Assembly: GCA_031273075.1 (NCBI GenBank)
Contig: JAISSM010000040.1
Location: forward strand, 1-6,172
From: Rickettsiales bacterium
GTDB taxonomy: Bacteria > Pseudomonadota > Alphaproteobacteria > Rs-D84
Direction: 5' to 3'
DNA: 6,172 bases
A model generated the notes under the pieces. The model did no database searches and was not told the origin of the DNA. It saw nothing but the letters and a program-made list of their open reading frames with translations. Positions 1 to 5,012 of the stretch are shown here, in pieces (position 1 is the stretch's first letter; each line of letters starts with the position of its first letter). A program made the position numbers and the translations under genes.

Positions 1-594
1 ATAGAGGCGCTTTATGCCGAATCGTCCGTTGATGAACAGACGCCGGCGTTGCAAACGGACGAAACAAAAAGATTGGGCAATGTTCGAACCGGACTTATGG
101 CGACCGGCGCGGCGATAAACGCCGCGGGCGCGGTTATGGCCGCGAACGGCGGGCCGAAAAATCTGAAAGACATGATTGCCGGATGCCGCGGCGCGTTGTT
201 GGTTTTGGATTCCGAATTGACGCGCCTTCGCGTTGCGAACGAAGCGGACGCGAATGATCCGAAATTCGCGCGCGCGGAAAAAATAGTCGCCGAATGCGGG
301 CGCCTTTCGGAAATAAACGTTGCGAAAATCGACCAAAAGGCCAACGTCGTGAAATTGGCGGCGGGCGCGGGGGCCGCGATGGCGATCGCCGGGGCGATCA
401 CAAGCGCGCTTGCGAATTCGGACAAAACGAATCGAACCGACGGGGCGCGGAAAAATCTGGACTCCGCGTCGAACGCGCTTGCGGTCGGAATGACCGCGGC
501 GTCCGGCGTGTCGACGGGGTTCAACGCGGCCTTGATCGCCGAATATGACAAAGCGTTGAAGACGGCGGAAAAATGCGGGGAAACTTTAGAATGA
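1..594 (+). CDS. Ala/Gly-rich protein of unknown function (3' part, start lies left of window)
   Basis: The frame is open from base 1 to the TGA at 592-594, giving 197 residues with the true start probably outside the window; the TTG at 49 and the ATG at 97 have no convincing ribosome binding site. I do not recognise a family. The protein has three Ala/Gly-rich, weakly hydrophobic segments (about residues 31-48, 116-139 and 159-180 of the visible part) separated by charged, probably helical stretches such as the one around LLVLDSELTRLRV. Cysteines lie at 62, 99 and 192. The Gly content of the hydrophobic parts suits packed amphipathic helices or weak membrane segments better than classic transmembrane helices. 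Its stop overlaps the start of the next gene (ATGA at 591-594), so the two are probably translationally coupled and functionally linked. That the reading frame is real is fairly sure; its function is not known. Confidence 0.7.
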   Translation: MEALYAESSVDEQTPALQTDETKRLGNVRTGLMATGAAINAAGAVMAANGGPKNLKDMIAGCRGALLVLDSELTRLRVANEADANDPKFARAEKIVAECGRLSEINVAKIDQKANVVKLAAGAGAAMAIAGAITSALANSDKTNRTDGARKNLDSASNALAVGMTAASGVSTGFNAALIAEYDKALKTAEKCGETLE

Positions 595-911
595 AAAAAA
601 CATTGCTTTTTACCGCCATCTGCCTGCTGTTTGCCTTCGGCGCCGAAGGCGCGGAAAAGAAATATTTCTTTTCCGCGGCGAATGTCGCGCGCGCGTTCGC
701 GCTTGTGCCGAACGGAAACCGCGCCGCGGCCGAGGCGGAATATTATGACGGCCTGAACGACGTGGGGAGAATATCCGCGGACGGAATACACAGAACATGC
801 GTCGCGGCCGGATGGAGATGGCCTTGGCAGCAAAGCAAATGCGCGCGGTTCTTAAATACCCTTTCCGGAAACGTCACGGCGGACGAAGTGGCGATGGCGG
901 GCAAGGGATGA
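591..911 (+). CDS. Small secreted protein of unknown function with a signal peptide and two mature cysteines
   Basis: This 106-residue protein begins with a clear Sec-type signal: MKK, then a hydrophobic core (LLFTAICLLFAF, residues 5-16) and a likely cleavage site near GAEG-A at residue 20, which points to the periplasm or outside. The mature part has Cys70 and Cys84 flanking a tryptophan-rich stretch (GWRWPWQ, 74-80); the pair could form a disulfide. No lipobox is visible, since the only signal cysteine (Cys11) lies inside the hydrophobic core. I chose the ATG at 591 because it starts the signal peptide, overlaps the upstream stop as ATGA, and has GGGG/GGGA about ten bases upstream; an in-frame ATG at 573 would only add six residues in front of MKK. 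I know no family for it. The overlap suggests it works with the upstream Ala/Gly-rich protein. Confidence 0.7.
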   Translation: MKKTLLFTAICLLFAFGAEGAEKKYFFSAANVARAFALVPNGNRAAAEAEYYDGLNDVGRISADGIHRTCVAAGWRWPWQQSKCARFLNTLSGNVTADEVAMAGKG

Positions 912-917
912 TAGGGC

Positions 918-945
918 TTGCTTTTTTTGAACGGCGTGATATACT
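918..945 (+). promoter_or_regulatory. Likely sigma-70-type promoter of rpsU
   Basis: TTGCTT (918-923) and TATACT (940-945) are separated by 16 bases. The -10 box matches five of six consensus positions and the -35 box matches the TTG that matters most. Transcription would start near 951, giving a leader of about 20 bases that carries the rpsU ribosome binding site. It lies in the 61-base gap after the secreted-protein gene, so rpsU can be expressed on its own. Confidence 0.5.
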
Positions 946-972
946 GCCCGACGATAAAGGTGGTGAGAATCC

Positions 973-1179
973 ATGGTAAAAATTTTAGTGCGCGATAACA
1001 ACGTCGAACAGGCGCTTAGGGTTGCGAAGAGGAAATCGCAGAAAGAGGGTCTGTATCGGGAAATGAAGGACAGATTGCGCTATACGAAACCGACGACGAA
1101 GCGCAAAATGAAAAAGGAAGAGGCGGTCCGCAACGAAAAGCGGCGCCAGTCCAAACAGCGAATGGTGTTCGGCTTCTAA
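973..1179 (+). CDS. rpsU: 30S ribosomal protein S21
   Basis: This 68-residue, very basic protein is a component of the small ribosomal subunit, located near the 3' end of 16S rRNA, where it supports translation initiation. The family signature is visible throughout: an N-terminal strand (VKILVRDNNVEQALR), then the KRKSQKEGLYREMKDRLRYTKPTTKRK helix region, and a Lys/Arg-rich C-terminal helix. The length is typical for bacterial S21. The start is supported by an AAGGTGGTGAG ribosome binding site a few bases upstream. The gene has its own probable promoter and terminator, so it appears to be a single-gene transcript between the unknown pair and the purine operon. Confidence 0.96.
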   Translation: MVKILVRDNNVEQALRVAKRKSQKEGLYREMKDRLRYTKPTTKRKMKKEEAVRNEKRRQSKQRMVFGF

Positions 1180-1209
1180 AAATCCCGCGAAAGCGGGATT
1201 TTTATTTTT
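1178..1209 (+). terminator. Rho-independent terminator of rpsU
   Basis: A perfect 11-base-pair stem (1178-1188 with 1193-1203, core ATCCCGC/GCGGGAT) closes a GAAA tetraloop (1189-1192). The downstream arm runs into a T-rich tract (TTTTTATTTTT, 1199-1209). The left arm begins with the last two bases of the rpsU stop codon. The A-rich left arm pairs with the T tract, so a partly bidirectional function is possible, but the only gene close upstream is rpsU. Confidence 0.93.
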
Positions 1210-1224
1210 CGTCAAAATATAAGA

Positions 1225-1230
1225 TATAAT
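1225..1230 (+). promoter_or_regulatory. Probable -10 box of the purF-purH promoter
   Basis: TATAAT here is a perfect -10 hexamer in an AT-rich stretch just after the rpsU terminator. A convincing -35 box is missing: at 17-base spacing the sequence is TTATTT (1202-1207), inside the terminator T tract. Transcription would start near 1237 and give a leader of about 75 bases before the purF start. I see no purine-box pair, strong hairpin or known riboswitch in that leader. A weaker alternative is TTGAAA at 1233-1238 as a -35 element. Confidence 0.45.
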
Positions 1231-1300
1231 GGTTGAAATTTGGACAAAAAAGTGCCAAGATTACCTTCGACGGAAGAGGGGAGAGCGATGTGGTTGCGTA

Positions 1301-1307
1301 AAAGGAG
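1301..1307 (+). promoter_or_regulatory. Ribosome binding site that fixes the purF start
   Basis: AAAGGAG lies five bases before the ATG at 1313. This near-perfect Shine-Dalgarno decides against the in-frame ATG at 1229, which overlaps the -10 box and would put 28 non-conserved residues in front of a protein whose catalytic cysteine must lie close to the N-terminus. Confidence 0.85.
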
Positions 1308-1312
1308 AACGC

Positions 1313-2701
1313 ATGCGCGATTTTATTCCGGACAAACTTCATGAAGAATGCGCGGTGTTTGGGGTCAGCCTTAATGTGGACGGGGCGAAATATAATGTCA
1401 GGAACGGCCTTGTCGCGCTTCAGCACAGGGGTCATGAAAGCGCCGGCTTTGCGTATGCGAAAAACGGCGATATAAAGTGCTTCAACAAAACCGGCCTGGT
1501 CGGCGAATTATTTTCCAGCAGAAAAATCAAACGAATGCCCGAAAGCGGGACTGCCGTCGGCCACACGCGGTATTCGACCACGGGAACCAGCGTTTTGGAA
1601 AACGCGGGGCCGTTCCTTGCGGGCTGGGCGAAGGGGCGCATAGTGGTCGCCCACAACGGCAATATAACGAACGCTGAGCCGCTTAAGGCGGAACTTAAAA
1701 TGCATGGCGTGCCGTTCGAGGCGACAAGCGACAGCGAGGTCATCGCGGCATTGATGGCGCATCACGCGATAAAGGAAAAGGACACGGTGGCCGGCGTCGT
1801 CAAGGCTGCCGGTTTGCTTCAGGGCGCGTATTCGCTCGTGATCGCGACCGGCGGCGGCCGACTTATAGCGATTCGGGACGCGAACGGCTATCGCCCGCTG
1901 TGTCTTGGGAAAAACGAAACCGGCTTTGCGGTCGCGTCGGAAAGCTGTGCGCTAGACTCGACCGAATTTGAATTCGTCCGGGACGTTCTGCCGGGCGAAA
2001 TGGTCGTCATGCAAAATGGGGAAATCACGCAGGAGGGGACGGTATTGCAGGAAAAAAACGACGGCGGCCTCTGCATCTTCGAGTACGTGTATTTTGCGCG
2101 GCCGGACTCTGTGATCGACGGCGTGGACGTGTATCAGGCGCGCATGAACATGGGGGCGGAGCTGGCCAGAAAAAGCACTATCGCCGCCGATATCGTAAGC
2201 GGCGTTCCCAATTCCGGCATATCCGCCGCGATCGGATACAGTAAGGAAAGCAGGATTCCATACGAGGAAAGTTTTTTCAAGAACCACTATGCGGGCCGAA
2301 GTTTCATCAACCCGACCCAAGATCAGAGATCCATGGCCGTGAAACTCAAGCTTAATCCCGTAAAGGTGAACGTGAACGGGAAAAGCATAGTGCTTATGGA
2401 CGATTCCATAGTGCGCGGCACGACAAGCAAAAAGATTATAACGAGCCTTAGACAGGCGGGCGCCAAAGAGGTGCATTTCAGGGTCTCGTCGCCTCCGTTC
2501 CGCTATACGTGCTATTACGGAACGGATATAGGGGACGCATCGAAGAACCTTATAGCGCACAAGATGAGCGTGGAGAAAATCCGGCGCGAAATCGGCGCCG
2601 ACACTCTTGAATACATGACCATCGAAGAGCTCTTGAACGCGTGCAGGGGATGCCAACGGCGATTGTGCACGAAATGCTTTACCGGCCACGACTCTCATTA
2701 A
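1313..2701 (+). CDS. purF: Amidophosphoribosyltransferase (glutamine PRPP amidotransferase), Fe-S type
   Basis: This 462-residue cytoplasmic enzyme makes 5-phosphoribosylamine from PRPP and glutamine, the committed step of purine synthesis. The N-terminal half is a class II (Ntn) glutaminase: Cys13 in EECAVFGV would become the nucleophile after removal of a 12-residue propeptide, and HTRYSTTG (84-91), HNGNITN (114-120) and SDSEV (139-143) form the glutamine site. The C-terminal half is a type I phosphoribosyltransferase with the PRPP loop VLMDDSIVRGTT (360-371). Cys254, Cys400, Cys452 and Cys455 match the four [4Fe-4S] ligands of the Bacillus subtilis enzyme, in which cluster loss by oxygen leads to inactivation. 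Two further cysteines, 444 and 447, sit just before them, and the protein ends only five residues after FTG, shorter than the B. subtilis form. purH follows after 35 bases, so the two are probably one transcript. Confidence 0.97.
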   Translation: MRDFIPDKLHEECAVFGVSLNVDGAKYNVRNGLVALQHRGHESAGFAYAKNGDIKCFNKTGLVGELFSSRKIKRMPESGTAVGHTRYSTTGTSVLENAGPFLAGWAKGRIVVAHNGNITNAEPLKAELKMHGVPFEATSDSEVIAALMAHHAIKEKDTVAGVVKAAGLLQGAYSLVIATGGGRLIAIRDANGYRPLCLGKNETGFAVASESCALDSTEFEFVRDVLPGEMVVMQNGEITQEGTVLQEKNDGGLCIFEYVYFARPDSVIDGVDVYQARMNMGAELARKSTIAADIVSGVPNSGISAAIGYSKESRIPYEESFFKNHYAGRSFINPTQDQRSMAVKLKLNPVKVNVNGKSIVLMDDSIVRGTTSKKIITSLRQAGAKEVHFRVSSPPFRYTCYYGTDIGDASKNLIAHKMSVEKIRREIGADTLEYMTIEELLNACRGCQRRLCTKCFTGHDSH

Positions 2702-2736
2702 CAAAAACAAACAAATCGAGCAAAAGGAAAACAAAA

Positions 2737-4407
2737 ATGAACGCATTGATATCGGTATTCGACAAAACGGGAATCGCCGAATTCGCAAAAGGATTGGAAA
2801 AATTAGGCTATAGAATAATCTCTTCGTCCGGAACGTTTACCGCGCTTGGATTCGAAGGCGTCAATGTTACGGAAGTATCCGAAATCACGGGCTTTCCGGA
2901 ATGCCTTGACGGCAGGGTGAAAACTCTGAACCCGCTTGTCCAGGGCGGCATCCTTTTCCAAAGGGATAATCCGATGCATAGGGAAGAGGCCGAAAAAAAT
3001 AAAATTCCACCGATCGACATAGTGGTCTTGAACCTCTATCCGTTCAAAGACGCGATTGCGAAAGAGGATGTGTCGATTGCGGACGCGATAAAGCAGATCG
3101 ACATCGGCGGCCCGACGAACATCCGCGCGGCGGCCAAAAACAGCCATGACGTGGTGGTTATAGTCGATCCGGCGGATTACGGGCCGGTTCTGGATGAAAT
3201 GCGGTGGGGCAATGGTCAAGTTTGCCAGGCCACAAAAGATAGATTGATGAGAAAGGTGTGGGCGCTTACGTCGAGATATGACGCGACGATAAACAACTTT
3301 TTCCTTTCCGTTGATTCGGAAAAAACACAGAACGATGAGACCGCCCCGTTGAAAGACATAGAGGGGGCCGAGATTCCGGGCGCGAAAGTTTTAAGAGAGT
3401 CGCCGATCGCCGGAATAAAGGAGGTGTATGATCTTCGCTATGGCGAGAACCCGCACCAACAGGCCCTTGCCGCCAAAATCGCCGGCATGAACGACGACAT
3501 TGCGACAATATTCAATTCCGAAACGCTTTGGGGCAAAGAGTTGTCGTATTGCAACGATCTGGATATAGCCTGCACGATCGACACATTAAGGGAATTCGAC
3601 GTGATCGCGCGCCCGGCGTGCGTCATTGTGAAACACGGAAACCCGTGCGGCGCCGCGCTTCGGTTTACTACGGCCGAGGCGTATGACGCGGCCTTCAAGG
3701 GCGACCCGAAATCTGCGTACGGCGGAATCATCGCGTTTACGCAAACCGTTAACTTCGAGACGGCGCGCGCGATCGGCAAACAGTTTGCGGAGGTGGTGAT
3801 CGCCCCGGGCTATACGGACGACGCGTTTGCGAAGCTTAATGAAAAGAAAAACCTCCGCATAGTGCGGATGACAAAGCCGCTTACTTCGGCGAATCCGCGG
3901 TATTCGTTCCGTTCGGTTGCGGGCGGGGCGCTTATGCAGCAGGTCAACGAGGTCCATCTTAGGGATCTGCCGCAGGAATGGCCGACAAGGGTGCCAACCC
4001 CGCAAGAGACGGAAGACCTTTGTTTTGCCTTCGAGATAGGCAAGCACGGAAAATCGAACGCCGTGGTGTTTGCGCGGAATTATGCGCTTGTCGGCGCCGG
4101 ATACGGCCAGCCTAACAGGATCGGTTCCGCGGAAATAGGATTAAAAACCGCGCGCGAGTCGGCCGGAACGAACAAGGCGCCCTTTTGGCAAAGGATGCGC
4201 CCGCTCTCCGGCGCGGTAATGGCGTCCGATTCGTTCTTTCCGTTTCCCGATTGCGTAAAACTTGCCGCGAACCAAGGCGTCGCCGCGGTCGTATATCCGC
4301 GCGGCGGAGGCAAGAGGAACGAGGAGGAAATCGTGAAAATCGCCAAACGCGCCGGCATAGCGATCGTATGGGTCCCGCTTGACATGGGCAGAACGTTCGC
4401 GCATTGA
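2737..4407 (+). CDS. purH: Bifunctional AICAR formyltransferase / IMP cyclohydrolase
   Basis: This 556-residue enzyme carries out the last two steps of IMP synthesis: formylation of AICAR from 10-formyl-tetrahydrofolate, then ring closure to IMP. The N-terminal MGS-like cyclohydrolase domain (about 1-190) keeps the residues matching human Lys66, Tyr104, Asp125 and Lys137: Lys62 in GRVKTLNP, Tyr101 in NLYPF, Asp122 in IDIGG and Lys134 in AAAKNS. The transformylase domain begins near LRYGENPHQQA (233-243) and has the catalytic Lys299-His300 pair in IVKHGNPCGAA and Asn448. Oddities are F8 in SVFDKTG where serine is usual, PN instead of MS in GYGQPNR, and extra residues around 195-225 and 470-490, making it longer than the usual 510-530. 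An AAAAGGAAA site eight bases upstream supports the ATG at 2737; the frame extends upstream into purF without conserved residues. No terminator is visible after it. Confidence 0.96.
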   Translation: MNALISVFDKTGIAEFAKGLEKLGYRIISSSGTFTALGFEGVNVTEVSEITGFPECLDGRVKTLNPLVQGGILFQRDNPMHREEAEKNKIPPIDIVVLNLYPFKDAIAKEDVSIADAIKQIDIGGPTNIRAAAKNSHDVVVIVDPADYGPVLDEMRWGNGQVCQATKDRLMRKVWALTSRYDATINNFFLSVDSEKTQNDETAPLKDIEGAEIPGAKVLRESPIAGIKEVYDLRYGENPHQQALAAKIAGMNDDIATIFNSETLWGKELSYCNDLDIACTIDTLREFDVIARPACVIVKHGNPCGAALRFTTAEAYDAAFKGDPKSAYGGIIAFTQTVNFETARAIGKQFAEVVIAPGYTDDAFAKLNEKKNLRIVRMTKPLTSANPRYSFRSVAGGALMQQVNEVHLRDLPQEWPTRVPTPQETEDLCFAFEIGKHGKSNAVVFARNYALVGAGYGQPNRIGSAEIGLKTARESAGTNKAPFWQRMRPLSGAVMASDSFFPFPDCVKLAANQGVAAVVYPRGGGKRNEEEIVKIAKRAGIAIVWVPLDMGRTFAH

Positions 4408-4438
4408 CCGCGGGCCTGCGTTTGTCGAATTGAATCGT

Positions 4439-4735
4439 TCAGGACAATTGGTAGTTGCGCGCGGCCATCCGCGTCTCCATTTCCGCCAGGGATATTTTTC
4501 CCGTCTTGAAATCCTCTAATTCTTGTTTATTGATGACCCGGAAATCGCAAATGCATGTCCCCGGCACCACCGGAATAGGCGGGGCTGTCGGGATTATCCC
4601 CATGGCCTCCATCGCCAGACACCTGAACCATTCGGGGTTGCGGGTCTCCACCCGGGCGTGCGGGCAAATATCCCCCTTGCTGTAGTGGAATTTATTTTTG
4701 AACTTTTGTTCATTCATAATATCCTGATCGGCCAT
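4439..4735 (-). CDS. Small four-cysteine protein of unknown function
   Basis: This 98-residue soluble protein has no signal peptide or membrane segment. Its notable feature is four cysteines, Cys24 (ICPH), Cys39 (WFRC), Cys61 and Cys63 (TCIC), together with His26 and His17, which could bind zinc or an Fe-S centre; this is inferred from spacing alone. A proline-rich, hydrophobic loop (IIPTAPPIPVVPG, 47-59) lies between the cysteine pairs, and the C-terminal third looks helical (QELEDFKTGKISLAEMETRM). I recognise no family. The ATG at 4735 has AAAAGGAT six bases upstream; an internal ATG (Met7, codon at 4715-4717) also has an AGGAT close upstream, so the start could lie there. The gene faces purH with only 31 bases between the stops and has its own strong promoter, so it is an independent unit. 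Confidence 0.75.
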   Translation of the reverse strand: MADQDIMNEQKFKNKFHYSKGDICPHARVETRNPEWFRCLAMEAMGIIPTAPPIPVVPGTCICDFRVINKQELEDFKTGKISLAEMETRMAARNYQLS

Positions 4736-4762
4736 TTCAAATCCTTTTTGGTATGCATTATG

Positions 4763-4790
4763 ATTGTATACGCATTATAGTATTTGTCAA
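4763..4790 (-). promoter_or_regulatory. Strong sigma-70-type promoter of the four-cysteine protein gene
   Basis: On the minus strand a perfect TTGACA (plus coordinates 4785-4790) is followed after 16 bases by TACAAT (4763-4768), five of six consensus positions. The start point would be near 4756, leaving a leader of about 20 bases with the AGGAT ribosome binding site. A seven-base direct repeat GCATTAT occurs at 4755-4761 and 4772-4778 on the plus strand, one inside the spacer and one at the start point; it could be an operator, but it is short. This is the best promoter in the window. Confidence 0.75.
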
Positions 4791-4803
4791 GTATCAAAAT
4801 ATA

Positions 4804-4825
4804 CCCCCCCCTCTCTCTCTCTCTC
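4804..4825. repeat. C8 homopolymer followed by a (CT)7 dinucleotide tract
   Basis: Eight consecutive C (4804-4811) run directly into a CT dinucleotide repeat ending at 4825. The tract begins 14 bases upstream of the -35 box of the divergently read minus-strand promoter at 4785-4790. Such tracts change length by slipped-strand mispairing during replication. It contains no coding sequence. Confidence 0.9.
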
Positions 4826-4835
4826 GGGGAATTGT

Positions 4836-4889
4836 CTCCCCCTCCTTGAGGGGGAGTGGCGCCTCCTGGCGCCGAGGGGGAGCTCCCTC
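4836..4889. repeat. GC-rich palindromic element with nested hairpins
   Basis: CTCCCCCTC (4836-4844) pairs perfectly with GAGGGGGAG at 4848-4856 across a three-base loop. It could pair equally with a second GAGGGGGAG at 4874-4882, enclosing the GGCGCC-TCCT-GGCGCC hairpin (4858-4873). The end holds another perfect palindrome, GGGAGCTCCC (4878-4887). The layout, with one arm able to choose between two partners, resembles the short palindromic intergenic repeats spread through many bacterial genomes. It lacks a strong T tract on either strand, so it is not a typical terminator. Confidence 0.7.
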
Positions 4890-4892
4890 TTT

Positions 4893-4951
4893 GTCATCCC
4901 GCGGTTAAACCGCGGGATCCAGTAATAAGCACGCGGGGCAAAGCCCCGCGA
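4893..4951. repeat. Composite REP-like element: two hairpins joined by GGATCCAGT
   Basis: The first hairpin has arms ATCCCGCGG (4896-4904) and CCGCGGGAT (4910-4918) around TTAAA. The second has CGCGGGGC (4932-4939) and GCCCCGCG (4943-4950) around AAA. Between them stands CCAGTAATAAGCA. The frame GTCATCCCGCG...CGCGGGATCCAG resembles the repeated palindromes I recall from Rickettsiales and from REP families in several proteobacteria, which are moved by REP-associated tyrosine transposases; no such transposase lies in this window. Neither hairpin is followed by a T run on either strand, so termination is unlikely to be its main role, though it may protect 3' ends of the membrane-protein transcript. 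Confidence 0.7.
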
Positions 4952-5012
4952 CATCCATTGTTAATCATTCCCGTCAAACGCTAAAGTATTGGGGGTAAAA
5001 GCAAAGGTCGTT

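Noticed and set aside
12..833. 273-residue open frame on the minus strand opposite the first two genes.
   Set aside because: It is a shadow made by GC-rich codons: composition is odd, there is no family resemblance, and it opposes a gene pair with a signal peptide and an ATGA overlap.
1229..1312. Upstream in-frame extension of purF by 28 residues from the ATG at 1229.
   Set aside because: The ATG is part of the TATAATG -10 region, has no ribosome binding site, and the extra residues would bury the catalytic Cys far from the N-terminus; the ATG at 1313 has AAAGGAG.
1231..1312. Possible riboswitch or attenuator in the purF leader.
   Set aside because: Only four-base stems can be drawn and no known purine, PRPP or guanidine motif is recognisable in about 75 bases.
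2641..2736. Upstream in-frame extension of purH from 2641, overlapping the end of purF.
   Set aside because: The extra 32 residues are antisense-free read-through of purF codons in another frame and unlike PurH; the ATG at 2737 has a proper ribosome binding site and begins the conserved NALISV motif.
1952..2788. 278-residue open frame on the minus strand opposite purF.
   Set aside because: It lies antisense to strongly conserved purF sequence and crosses the purF-purH junction; no motif or ribosome binding site supports it.
4804..4951. CRISPR array or integrated element ends.
   Set aside because: The repeats are hairpins of different sequence, not equal direct repeats separated by unique spacers, and no cas or integrase gene is nearby.
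4893..4951. Terminator for the LysM gene.
   Set aside because: On the minus strand neither hairpin is followed by a T run, and the first lies more than 60 bases past the stop; a repeat element explains the sequence better.
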